A stretch of 64,000 nt of DNA from Thiodiazotropha sp037384425 (GTDB taxonomy: Bacteria; Pseudomonadota; Gammaproteobacteria; Chromatiales; Chromatiaceae), in assembly GCA_037384425.1 (NCBI GenBank), contig JARROA010000004.1, positions 106,348-170,347 on the forward strand, written 5' to 3'. The translations under genes and the position numbers were made by a program. The notes beneath the pieces were generated by a model that was not told where the DNA came from, ran no database searches, and saw only the letters and a list, made by a program, of their open reading frames with translations. The stretch's first letter is position 1, and every line of letters begins with the position of its first letter. This document shows, in pieces, positions 9,121-17,594 of this stretch.

Positions 9121-10317
9121 CTAGTATCGATCCCCACTTACGCCCGAGTCCGACTCCCATGATTGGGAGACGGCGGGCGCAGTCTCCACAGCCAATTGAT
9201 ACCACGCCCCTTCACCGTCGCCTCGACCATCATACCAGTCCGTGCCGTAGCGATTGAGCCGAGCGGACGGGATCGGTGGCCGTTGCGCAGTACGCTGATC
9301 AAAGCCGTAGGGGGAATAGGCATAAAAAGGAGTTCTCCTCTGATCAACCCAATACGGAGCCGGTGCTGTGGCAGGCCGTCGCCAGGCGGGATGTTGACGG
9401 GCATACCTCTGCCCATATCCCCTCCGGTTGGTGTAATCGCGCCGCTGCGGGTGGCCCGGTCGTAACCTGGGCGCACTCTTCATGCCTTGGGCATAGACGG
9501 GCGGGCGGAAGTACTGATTCGGCATCCTCCTCATCGGCTGGCCATAGGTCGGCGGCATGCCTCCCCATGGTGAAGCCGCGTAAGCGGGTACTGTATAAAC
9601 ATTGGGATACCAGGAGCCTGGCGGAACTGCGACATAAGGTGAATATCCGTTGCGCCCCATCGAATAAGCCACCGGGGGATATGACCATGCGGGCTGCTGA
9701 GAAGTCGGAGCCGGGGCAGTGCGGGCGACCGGATTCAGCGGACGAAAGACATAGCGATCGGGTATCTGAACCTGCAGGGGACGATAGCGAACCGGACGTT
9801 CGAGCCGGTTTTGTGGTGCCGGCGGCAATGGCCGGAAACGGTATCCCTGAGCAGACCAAGGCGCATACGCCATACGCTGGTGCAACTTCCCTGCCGGTGG
9901 TTGTGACGGCCGCCAGCCTGGCGCAAAGCGGTTCCAGGGTTGCTGAACATTCTCAGCCGCAGCAGAGGGCACGAAGCCCGGCCCGCCGCTCACCGGGGTT
10001 CCACCCCAATAGGTGAGGGCAGCAGGTCGCGGATAGACAGGGGGCTGCGGCACGTGTGTGGAATTGACGCCATCCCACGGGCGAAAACGAAATCCTTGTG
10101 CTCGCATAGGTCCGGCCATTTCGGCATAGCGAGGTATCGCTGCGCGATCGGCCGGCTGGTTATAGGAGGAGAAGCGGGAGGTAGCCGGCGCACCGACCCC
10201 ATGGGACACAGCAGCTTGCGGATAGGCAGCGGGCGGCCTCCATGTCTCGGCGCCGACAGCCCATTGCGGCACTGTAACCAGTCCAGCAAACAGTAGCATC
10301 CAGCCTTGATGTTTCAT
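9121..10317 (-). CDS. Secreted Pro/Tyr/Arg-rich Y-x-F-R-P repeat protein 1
   Basis: This protein has about 398 residues, counted from the ATG at 10315-10317, which follows a GGGAG Shine-Dalgarno; the open frame runs further upstream without support. Residues 1-22 form a cleavable signal peptide ending AVGA. The mature protein is low-complexity, rich in Pro, Tyr, Arg, Ala and Gln. It carries recurring aromatic motifs: GFRFRPWDG, GYRFRPLPP, RYVFRPLNP and QYFRPPV. It has no cysteines that I noticed and no membrane segment. The same motif recurs in the next gene upstream (10485-11066). I know no function. Such proteins could be periplasmic or surface scaffolds, but this is inference. Confidence 0.75.
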   Translation of the reverse strand: MKHQGWMLLFAGLVTVPQWAVGAETWRPPAAYPQAAVSHGVGAPATSRFSSYNQPADRAAIPRYAEMAGPMRAQGFRFRPWDGVNSTHVPQPPVYPRPAALTYWGGTPVSGGPGFVPSAAAENVQQPWNRFAPGWRPSQPPAGKLHQRMAYAPWSAQGYRFRPLPPAPQNRLERPVRYRPLQVQIPDRYVFRPLNPVARTAPAPTSQQPAWSYPPVAYSMGRNGYSPYVAVPPGSWYPNVYTVPAYAASPWGGMPPTYGQPMRRMPNQYFRPPVYAQGMKSAPRLRPGHPQRRDYTNRRGYGQRYARQHPAWRRPATAPAPYWVDQRRTPFYAYSPYGFDQRTAQRPPIPSARLNRYGTDWYDGRGDGEGAWYQLAVETAPAVSQSWESDSGVSGDRY

Positions 10318-10484
10318 CGAATAATCTCCCGCTCGTTGTTCTCTGTTCCATAACCGCCTGCAGTTATACATACGGCCCCGTAGAACAATCAGCTTCACAG
10401 TTTAACGGCAAAATCCCACCTAAAAAACCTACCTTGACCATGTTTCCCCGATCCAGACTCGATCTGAACTGTAAAAGCGTACTC
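10318..10484. other. Intergenic leader between the two repeat-protein genes
   Basis: This 167-bp gap is AT-richer than its neighbours. It likely holds the promoter or leader for the gene at 9121-10317. No gene or strong hairpin was seen. Confidence 0.35.
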
Positions 10485-11066
10485 CTATTGGGAACGAAAC
10501 CTCGGCGCTTCGGAACCCATCGGAAATGCGTATCTCGATGGCGCTCCCCGAGTCGGTTTGTCGAGTCTTGGATCGGGCCGGAAATTGTAGCTGGGGACCT
10601 GACCGCCCATCGGATAACCCTCGTATGCAGGCTCCCCCTGCCCTGCCGACTGCGGGTAATTCCGATCGGAAAGGGACTGCTCCTGGCGCTCGTTTTGTGT
10701 CCGGTTTCGTACCTGTTCCTCGGGGACGATAGGACGGAATCGATAGCCCTCCAGATGTGGAGTTATGGTATGGCGCTGTTCAATCGGCCGATAGGTGCCG
10801 GGCGGCAACCCGAAAGGCTCATCGGTATAGTCTTCGACTGCCGGCATCCGATTTGTTGGCGGCCCACGCCTTTCAGCTTGAGCACCAGCGTTCTCCTCAT
10901 CAAGGGGACGCCAACGGTAGCGGGTGCTGCTCTGGGGTGAAATCGGGGCAAACTGCGGAGCCTGATAGAGGGTTCTCGGGTACGCATCGTAGGCATCCTC
11001 CGCCGATACCAAGCCGCCATATACCGCCAGGATCAAGGCAGAGAGTGAACAGACAAACAGGCGCAT
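10485..11066 (-). CDS. Secreted Y-x-F-R-P repeat protein 2
   Basis: This 193-residue protein starts at the ATG at 11064-11066. Upstream in-frame codons exist but would bury the signal peptide MRLFVCSLSALILAVYGG...SAE, so the internal start is preferred. The mature chain is polar and Pro/Arg/Tyr-rich, with three copies of an aromatic motif: RYRWRPLDE, GYRFRPIVPE and SYNFRPDPR. It ends in RYAFPMGSEAPRFRSQ. It shares the motif and composition with the larger protein at 9121-10317, so the two are probably divergent tandem paralogues or partners. The RND pump gene ends 97 nt upstream on the same strand. No function can be assigned. Confidence 0.72.
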   Translation of the reverse strand: MRLFVCSLSALILAVYGGLVSAEDAYDAYPRTLYQAPQFAPISPQSSTRYRWRPLDEENAGAQAERRGPPTNRMPAVEDYTDEPFGLPPGTYRPIEQRHTITPHLEGYRFRPIVPEEQVRNRTQNERQEQSLSDRNYPQSAGQGEPAYEGYPMGGQVPSYNFRPDPRLDKPTRGAPSRYAFPMGSEAPRFRSQ

Positions 11067-11162
11067 AGGCGACAACACCGCATACAAATGACGCTTATGG
11101 CTAACTATAGACCAATGCCTTGAGCGCAAGGCTGAGTCCTTGATTTCCGATGCGGGCACTGG

Positions 11163-14100
11163 CTATTTGAGACGAATGCCCCGGCGCGGCGACCGCTTGC
11201 GGACAGGAAAAGGTGCCACATTCGATACCGCCTTGCGCTTCTCCGCCACCTCGTCGCGCTGCGCAGGATTCTGTTCACCCCCGTTGCCACCCGAAGCCGA
11301 CTTTTTCGGTTTCGCGGCGGGTGTGCGCTCAGCTTTGGGTTTGGCACTCGCGACCTTTTTCTTGGCCTGCTTTTTCAGGGTGGAAGGACGCTTTTTCGGT
11401 TTTGGAGCCGCCTTCTTTTTCACTGCCTGTTGTTGTGTGGCAAGGGCTGCTGGAGCCTTCTCCCGGCTCTCAGGCGCCTTGGATTGTGGCGCAACCTCTT
11501 GTTTCGTCTCAGCGCTCGTCGAGTCGCGCTTGGCCGGCTCGCGGTTCTCGCTCACAGCCTCCCCCGCGCCTGCCGCGTCAGTAACGCTCGCTGGGGAAGG
11601 CGTTGCCGGTTTCGCCGCCATCGATGTCGGTGTTTCAGATGGGCCGCCACCCTGCGCGGGCGTGGGCGGGGCGCCTCCCGACCCCTGATCACCCCCCGTG
11701 CCGTCATCTGCCTTCGGCAGCGCTTCGGTCTGCTCGCTGGTGCCGGTTTTTTCAGAGCGGCCCAGACGCTGAAACAGCAGCAGGAACAGACCGCGGAAGA
11801 GATAGAAGATCATCGCGACCAGACCGACCACGTGCCCCCAGATCCGGACAGGCAGTGACGGGCTGCGGTCAGTCGCTTTGGCTTCAGAACTCGTGCTGGG
11901 GGCCGGTTCTACGGGAACCTCGGCCGCAGCTTCCGGTTGCGGTTCCTGTTCCAGTTCCACTTCCGCTATTTGCGCGCCCTCGGGCGCAGTGGCGGCCGCC
12001 ACCTCGAGCAAGTCCTTGCTGGCGGCGATGCAGCCTAGCGGGATCACGATCAGGGTCAGTACGGTGGAGACCAATACGCCGGAGGCGAGGGAGATGGCCA
12101 TGCCCTGGAAAATCGGATCGAAAAAGATCACCGAGGAACCGCACACCAGTGCCAGGGCGGTGATCATGATGGGACGTGTACGGGTCTTACACGCCATGAT
12201 GACCGACTCCACCACCGAGATGCCGTGCTGGATCTGATGGATGGAAAAGTCCACCAGCAGAATCGAATTACGCACGATGATGCCGGCAAGTGCGATCCAA
12301 CCGATCATGGAGGTGGCGGTGAATTCGCCGCCCCACCCCATCTGGAAAAAGACGAAGTGAGCCGGAATGATGCCCAGCAGGGTCAACGGAATCGGCGCCA
12401 TGATCAGGGCCGGAATGCGGAAGTTGCCGAACTCCCACACCACCAGGATGTAGATCAGCACCAGGGCGACGGCGAAGGCGGCGCCCATGTCGCGGAATGT
12501 CTCATAGGTGACGGTCCACTCGCCAGCCCACTCGATCGCGGTGGTGGAGTCGTTGGGCGGAGCACCCAGCCAATGCGGCTCAACGGCAACACCGTCCGGT
12601 GCCACGTACTCATGCTCTTGCAACAGGTCCTGCACCTGCATCATGCCATACACCGGCGCGGCCAGCTTGCCGCCGACTTCGGCCACCACGTACTCCACAT
12701 CACGCAGATCCTTGTGATATATGATCGGTTCCTCCCACACCTGCTCGAATCTGCCCAGTTCCCGCAAGGGCAGATTTACCTCGGAACCGGCGGGGATCGG
12801 CAAATCGCCGAGTCGGGTAATCTCTGAACGCTCGGCCAGCGGCACCTGCATCTTGATGTTGATCGGCTCGTGACCGGCGCGCTGCTTCACATCGCCGAGC
12901 GGCGATCCCCCCAGGGCCATACCCAGATTGCGGTTGATAGTGTCAACCGAGATGCCGCGCCGTACCGCCTTCTCCGTGTCCACGGTAAAGCGCCAGTACT
13001 GATAGGGGTCGCGCATGTAGTTGTCCACGTCGCGCAGGCTCTCCGCCTGGGAGAAGAACTTCGTCAGGTCGTCAGCCACCTGGCGACGCACCCCGGGCGT
13101 GGGCCCATGCACCTCAGCCACCACCGACTGCAATACCGGCGGTCCCGGCGGCATCTCGACCACGGCGATCTTGGCGTCGGTGCCCTCGATCAGTTTCTTC
13201 AGCATCTGACGGGTTTCGACCGCGATCTCATGACTGGTGCGATGCCGATCGCCCTTGTCCAGCAACTGCACCTGGACCTCCGCCTGCCAGGGTTCGGAAC
13301 GCAGGTAGTAGTGACGCACCATGCCGTTGAAGTCGAACGGCCTGGCCGTGCCGGCATAGACCTGCACCGCCGTCACCTCGGGCAGTACACGAACCTTCTC
13401 CGCCATCTTGTGGGCCAAGTTGGCGGTCACCGGCAGCGCCGTACCCTCGGGCATGTCGAGCACCACGGCAAATTCGGGCTTGTTGTCCAGCGGCAGCATC
13501 TTCACCGCCACCCACTTGAAATAGAAGAACGAGCAGGTGATCAGGAAAGCACCCCACATCACCAGTCTGAACATCCTTGCCTTCGCCGGAGACTCGATCA
13601 GCGGCATCAGGATGCGGCGGAACCAGCCCTCGAGCTTCTCCGACTCCTTGTGTTCACGCTCACCGGCAATCTCCAGGTAGCGCATCGATGGCCGCAACCA
13701 GTGGGACACCGTGAGATAGGGGGTAAAGACAAAGGCGGCAAAGAGGGAGATCAGCATGGCGACCGAGCCGAGTGCGGGGATCGGTTCCATATAGGGCCCC
13801 ATCATGCCGGTGACGAAGCCCATCGGCAGCAGTGCGGCAATGACCGTGAAGGTGGCCAGGATGGTCGGATTGCCCACCTCTCGGACCGCATCGACCGCGG
13901 TGGCCACATCGGTGGATCCCTCCTCCAGCCAGCGCCGATAGATGTTCTCCACCACGACTATGGCGTCATCCACCAGGATACCGATGGAGAAGATAAGGGC
14001 GAAGAGGCTGACGCGATCTATGGTATAGCCCATCAGCCAGGCGCTGAAGATGGTCATCAGCAACACCACCGGGATGACCAGCACCACCACGAAGGCGGGA

Positions 14101-15299
14101 CGGAAGGCGCGGAAAGCCGCCAACACGAGCAGGAACACGAAACCGGTGGCGACGAAGAGCTTGAAGATCAGCTCGCTGACCTTGTCGTCAGCCGTCTTGC
14201 CGTAGTTGCGGGTGACGCTGACCTCCACATTGTCGGGAATCAGGGAGCCCTTGATGTGTTCGACACGCGCCTTGATCGCATTCGCCACGGTGACACCGTT
14301 GGAGCCCTCCTTCTTGGCGATGGCCAGGGTCACCGCCGGCACACCGTCGGCGCGGATATCGAGTTCGCTGGCTGCGCCGGTGTAGTAACCGACCAGTTGT
14401 TTGGCGTCTTCCGGTCCCTGTTTCACGCGCGCGATGTCGTGCACATAGACATCGGCGCCTTTGTGCGTGCCCACCACCAGACGATTGATGTCTTCCGTGG
14501 TCTTCAGAAACGCGCCTGTCACCACCGTGGCGTAGGTGCTGCCCGCCTCCACGCCACCGGCCTGCTGCTCCGCGTTGGCGGTGCGGATGGTGTTGGCCAC
14601 ATGATCGAGACTGATACCGTAGCCGGCCAGCCGCTCGGGGAAGACCTCGATGGTCACCTGCTCGCGTCGACCGCCGACGACAAAACCGTTGCCGGTATCG
14701 GGCAACTCCTTGAGCGCCTGCAGCACATCGTGGGCCAGCATACGCAACTGGCCGTCATCCACATCGGGCACGCCGTCGCGATCGATGTCCTTCGACCAGA
14801 GGGTCAGGTTCACCACCGGTACGTCGTCGATACCCTTGGCCTTGACCAGGGGCGGCATCACCCCCGGCGGGATGATATCCATGTTGGAATCGATCTTGTC
14901 GTTGACCTTGACCAGGGAGGGCCCCATCTCTTCGCCGACCTCGAACTCGATGGTCACCATACCCCCGCCGCGCTGGGAGGCGGAGTAGACATGTTTCACG
15001 CCGGGGATCTCCGACATGATCCGCTCCAGCGGCTCGATCGCCAGGGCCGACACCTGGTCCGCCGCGGCTCCCGGATACTGCACGAAGATATCGACCATCG
15101 GCACGGAGATCTGGGGATCTTCCTGGCGCGGCGTGATGATCAGTCCCAACAGACCCATCAGCATCATCGCCATGAAGAACAGGGGCGACAGCGGCGATTT
15201 GATGAAGAACCTGGCAGTACGCCCGGCTATGCCCAGATGGGCCTCGTAGCCGGGATCCATGGAGTGGAGCTGGTCGGATCTCTTATCGTCCTGGCTCAT
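11163..15299 (-). CDS. RND-superfamily efflux permease with long Lys/Ala/Pro C-terminal tail
   Basis: This inner-membrane RND transporter, likely proton-driven, is the pump component of a tripartite efflux system. Residues 1-1090 form a normal RND core: first TM helix (FIKSPLSPLFFMAMMLMGLL), QYPGAAADQV, porter domains, the SIGILVDDAIVVVENIYR TM4 block with the paired acidic residues of proton relay, and a second TM set. Residues 1091-1378 are unusual. They comprise an acidic/proline linker, an extra hydrophobic helix (about 1153-1175, GLVAMIFYLFRGLFLLLF), then a low-complexity tail rich in K, A, P and E containing KKKAAPKPKKRPSTLKKQAK. RND pumps usually end near residue 1050. The start is ATG at 15297-15299; an alternative start 20 codons upstream is less typical. 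The adaptor gene lies 122 nt upstream. Confidence 0.9.
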   Translation of the reverse strand: MSQDDKRSDQLHSMDPGYEAHLGIAGRTARFFIKSPLSPLFFMAMMLMGLLGLIITPRQEDPQISVPMVDIFVQYPGAAADQVSALAIEPLERIMSEIPGVKHVYSASQRGGGMVTIEFEVGEEMGPSLVKVNDKIDSNMDIIPPGVMPPLVKAKGIDDVPVVNLTLWSKDIDRDGVPDVDDGQLRMLAHDVLQALKELPDTGNGFVVGGRREQVTIEVFPERLAGYGISLDHVANTIRTANAEQQAGGVEAGSTYATVVTGAFLKTTEDINRLVVGTHKGADVYVHDIARVKQGPEDAKQLVGYYTGAASELDIRADGVPAVTLAIAKKEGSNGVTVANAIKARVEHIKGSLIPDNVEVSVTRNYGKTADDKVSELIFKLFVATGFVFLLVLAAFRAFRPAFVVVLVIPVVLLMTIFSAWLMGYTIDRVSLFALIFSIGILVDDAIVVVENIYRRWLEEGSTDVATAVDAVREVGNPTILATFTVIAALLPMGFVTGMMGPYMEPIPALGSVAMLISLFAAFVFTPYLTVSHWLRPSMRYLEIAGEREHKESEKLEGWFRRILMPLIESPAKARMFRLVMWGAFLITCSFFYFKWVAVKMLPLDNKPEFAVVLDMPEGTALPVTANLAHKMAEKVRVLPEVTAVQVYAGTARPFDFNGMVRHYYLRSEPWQAEVQVQLLDKGDRHRTSHEIAVETRQMLKKLIEGTDAKIAVVEMPPGPPVLQSVVAEVHGPTPGVRRQVADDLTKFFSQAESLRDVDNYMRDPYQYWRFTVDTEKAVRRGISVDTINRNLGMALGGSPLGDVKQRAGHEPINIKMQVPLAERSEITRLGDLPIPAGSEVNLPLRELGRFEQVWEEPIIYHKDLRDVEYVVAEVGGKLAAPVYGMMQVQDLLQEHEYVAPDGVAVEPHWLGAPPNDSTTAIEWAGEWTVTYETFRDMGAAFAVALVLIYILVVWEFGNFRIPALIMAPIPLTLLGIIPAHFVFFQMGWGGEFTATSMIGWIALAGIIVRNSILLVDFSIHQIQHGISVVESVIMACKTRTRPIMITALALVCGSSVIFFDPIFQGMAISLASGVLVSTVLTLIVIPLGCIAASKDLLEVAAATAPEGAQIAEVELEQEPQPEAAAEVPVEPAPSTSSEAKATDRSPSLPVRIWGHVVGLVAMIFYLFRGLFLLLFQRLGRSEKTGTSEQTEALPKADDGTGGDQGSGGAPPTPAQGGGPSETPTSMAAKPATPSPASVTDAAGAGEAVSENREPAKRDSTSAETKQEVAPQSKAPESREKAPAALATQQQAVKKKAAPKPKKRPSTLKKQAKKKVASAKPKAERTPAAKPKKSASGGNGGEQNPAQRDEVAEKRKAVSNVAPFPVRKRSPRRGIRLK

Positions 15300-15421
15300 A
15301 GTTATTCTCGAAGCCTTGCTTGCTGAGACGGATCTAGCGCCCGTCTCTATTTGTTTCACGCGGGAGTCATGCCCCCAGGAGACCGGCTCAAACTACGAGC
15401 AGTCGACAAAGGAGATTTAGC

Positions 15422-16576
15422 TCAGCGCTGGGGAGAGGTCCACCCGGCACTGATCCCCAATGGTGGATTGCGCAACACACGCTCTCCAGCCTGCAGCCCT
15501 GAAAGTACAGTGGTATATCCACCGGGCAGCTTCTCACCGACACGTATCAGTCGCAGCGTCGGCTTGCCTTCCTCATCCGCTACATAGACGCCGGGGAGAC
15601 TGCCGTTGTAACGGATGGCACTGCTCGGAATCACCGGATTGGCTCGCGCCGGCGCATTGAAATCGGGCACCAGCACCTTGGCATACATGCCTGGAGCCGA
15701 TTCACCCTGAGGAAGATCGAATTTGATGGTCACGGTATGGCGTTGGGCATCGGCCATGGGGAAGATCTGCGCCACCCGGACCGGTATCTCGCGGTCACCC
15801 ACGTCGAGTTCGGCGCGCAGCATCATACCCTCGCTCAGTCCCGGGCGCAGGCGGCTCGGCACACCGACCACGATCTGCAGATACTCCACATCGGCGTATT
15901 TGAGCAGCGGTTGGCCGGGCTGGACGGTATCACCCACTTCGACAAATTTCTTCATGATGACACCGTCGAAGGGTGACACGCTCTTGGCATCGCGCAGTTT
16001 GGCATCGATGGCGCGAATTTCGGCCTGCACCCGGATCATGGTGTTTTGCGCCTGCTGAATATTGGTGCGAGAGGAGAAGATGTCGGCCTGTCGCTCCGCA
16101 TCCCGGTCGCGCTCGCCTACCATGTCCTCCATCGGGCGAGTGAACATCTGGTCGAACAGATTGGGCATTCCCATGCCGCCCATGGCCGACTTCGATTTCG
16201 GCGACCAGAGTTCACGATTGTACTGCACCCCCGCGTTGCGCAACTGGGCATCGGCATTGGCCAGCTGGGCCACAGCCGCCTGCCGTTTCGCCATCAGCTC
16301 ACTGTCGCCCAGCTCGACCAGCAGATCGCCCTCTTTGAAGACGTCGCCTTCGATACCGGCCAGAAACTTGACCCGTCCCGGCAGCTGTGCGGAGAGGGTG
16401 ACCTCTTTGTAAGGCACGACCGTGCCGCCCAATGAGACATGGGGCACACCCTGCGTCTGTTGAACGACGAAGTAGTCCCCAGCTGTAGGCGGCTGTTGGG
16501 CCTTCAGCGCAAGACTCGCCGTCATCAGGGAGGTGATCCCGGCGGCCAATACCATTGCCTTGAATTTCGAACTCAT
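15422..16576 (-). CDS. RND efflux periplasmic adaptor (membrane fusion protein)
   Basis: This 384-residue HlyD/MFP-family protein links the RND pump to an outer-membrane channel. It has an N-terminal signal sequence (MVLAAGITSLMTASLALKA), a biotinyl-lipoyl-like half (VTLSAQLPGRVKFL...EGDVFKEGDLLVELGD) and a helical hairpin interrupted by a Met/Gly-rich insert (SAMGGMGMPNLFDQMF). The second lipoyl half (SPFDGVIMKKFVEVGDTVQPGQPL) and the beta-barrel/membrane-proximal domains follow. The ATG at 16574-16576 is preferred over a GTG nine nt upstream. It is encoded directly upstream of the pump. No outer-membrane factor gene is nearby, so the complex likely uses one encoded elsewhere. The substrate is unknown. 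Confidence 0.9.
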   Translation of the reverse strand: MSSKFKAMVLAAGITSLMTASLALKAQQPPTAGDYFVVQQTQGVPHVSLGGTVVPYKEVTLSAQLPGRVKFLAGIEGDVFKEGDLLVELGDSELMAKRQAAVAQLANADAQLRNAGVQYNRELWSPKSKSAMGGMGMPNLFDQMFTRPMEDMVGERDRDAERQADIFSSRTNIQQAQNTMIRVQAEIRAIDAKLRDAKSVSPFDGVIMKKFVEVGDTVQPGQPLLKYADVEYLQIVVGVPSRLRPGLSEGMMLRAELDVGDREIPVRVAQIFPMADAQRHTVTIKFDLPQGESAPGMYAKVLVPDFNAPARANPVIPSSAIRYNGSLPGVYVADEEGKPTLRLIRVGEKLPGGYTTVLSGLQAGERVLRNPPLGISAGWTSPQR

Positions 16577-16646
16577 ATTCCGCACTACTCAGTGTTGTAA
16601 ACGTTCCTGGTCGGTCGCTTGCGAGCGCACCTTAGTCGGTCGCCTT

Positions 16647-16661
16647 AGGGCCTGTTAACAC
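16647..16661. repeat. Short repeat AGGGCCTGTTAACAC, copy 1
   Basis: This 15-nt sequence lies between the adaptor and SCP2-like genes and recurs at 31143-31157. Both copies follow GCCT(T), which extends the similarity. It could be the end of a decayed element; no partner end was found. Confidence 0.35.
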
Positions 16662-16690
16662 TAATCCGATAGGCTCTGAATACCTGGGAA

Positions 16691-17086
16691 TCAGACTCGC
16701 GCCATCACGGCGAAACTCTTGATAAAGGGCCCTGCCATGCGGGGGTCCTTGATCATGGACGAGTAGTCTCCCACCACGAATTTCATTTTTCTTGAGGTGA
16801 AGGCCATGCCGAGCCCCATCATACCGGGTGGCTTGGCGATCCACTTGTTCCACTGGTCTTCGCTGGCCCGGATGTCCCAGTTCAAGGCTTGTCCATTGAA
16901 GGTTTCGCCTTTGGACGCCTTTCCATTCTCCACCGTCAGCACACCTCGTGGCTGCGCTTCGCCATCGAAGCCGTAGCCGATAACGCTGTTGAAGCCAATC
17001 TGCGCTAAAGCATCTGATAATTCGGGTTCGGCGTTCCAGTGTTCGGCGAACCCTTGCATCCACTCCTCGGAAAACAGCTCTGCCAT
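16691..17086 (-). CDS. SCP2 sterol-binding-domain-like protein
   Basis: This 131-residue soluble protein is a single SCP2-like domain (hydrophobic-ligand binding fold). Visible family-like blocks are the N-terminal helix FSEEWMQGFAEHWNAEPEL, the strand IGYGFDGE, LTVENGKA, LNWDIRASEDQWNKW, and the C-terminal FVVGDYSSMIKDPRMAGPF. Proteins of this kind may bind lipids or CoA esters; the true ligand is unknown. The start is supported by CAGGAG about 6-11 nt before the ATG at 17084-17086. It is not obviously part of the RND operon. Confidence 0.72.
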   Translation of the reverse strand: MAELFSEEWMQGFAEHWNAEPELSDALAQIGFNSVIGYGFDGEAQPRGVLTVENGKASKGETFNGQALNWDIRASEDQWNKWIAKPPGMMGLGMAFTSRKMKFVVGDYSSMIKDPRMAGPFIKSFAVMARV

Positions 17087-17186
17087 CGCAATCTCCTGTT
17101 TGATTATTCGAGTTATTTTCGATGCTTCGGGGACTTAGCTGCCCCTGTTCGGAGGATTTTTCAGTATCTATTAAGGCATCTGTCAA

Positions 17187-17594
17187 TGCAACCGGGTAGA
17201 TTCCCCATAGCGACTGTAGATCCTGGTATATCAGAATGTATAGATATTCTAATCTGCGAGATTCTAAACTACTTTCGCTCCCGCTTAAAGCCGTTTTTTT
17301 GACTCAGCTCAAATATTCGTGGATCGCAACACTGCAAAGTCCGTCGCGCAGCGTCGAGGTGTGCGGACTGGAGGGTATGGAAACGGAAACGCCCAGCCGC
17401 CAGGGCAGTGGCATGCAGGATAGCCGGACATCAGGTAAAGTCGCGTCAGGGGAACAGCTTTTCGCATGAGGCACCTCCAGGTACCTCCCGCTTCGGCATT
17501 CAGCTTGCCGACACCCGAGAAGTGATCTATTTCTGAAACATGCCCCGGCGCGGGTGAGATCACCCGCCGCCAGCCAAACAGGAGTGAGTCAACC
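17187..17594. other. Intergenic region (408 bp)
   Basis: This region separates the divergent SCP2-like gene and dynamin-like GTPase gene. From 17200 to 17330 it is AT-rich and probably carries promoters in both directions, though I could not pick clear boxes. From 17340 to 17580 it is GC-rich without a convincing gene. AGGAG at 17580-17584 is the ribosome-binding site of the GTPase gene. Confidence 0.4.

Noticed and set aside
12870..15326. 818-codon plus-strand open frame opposite the RND pump
   Set aside because: It is His/Gly/Arg/Asp-rich with no domain character and lies wholly antisense to a clear RND coding sequence; it is a high-GC shadow.
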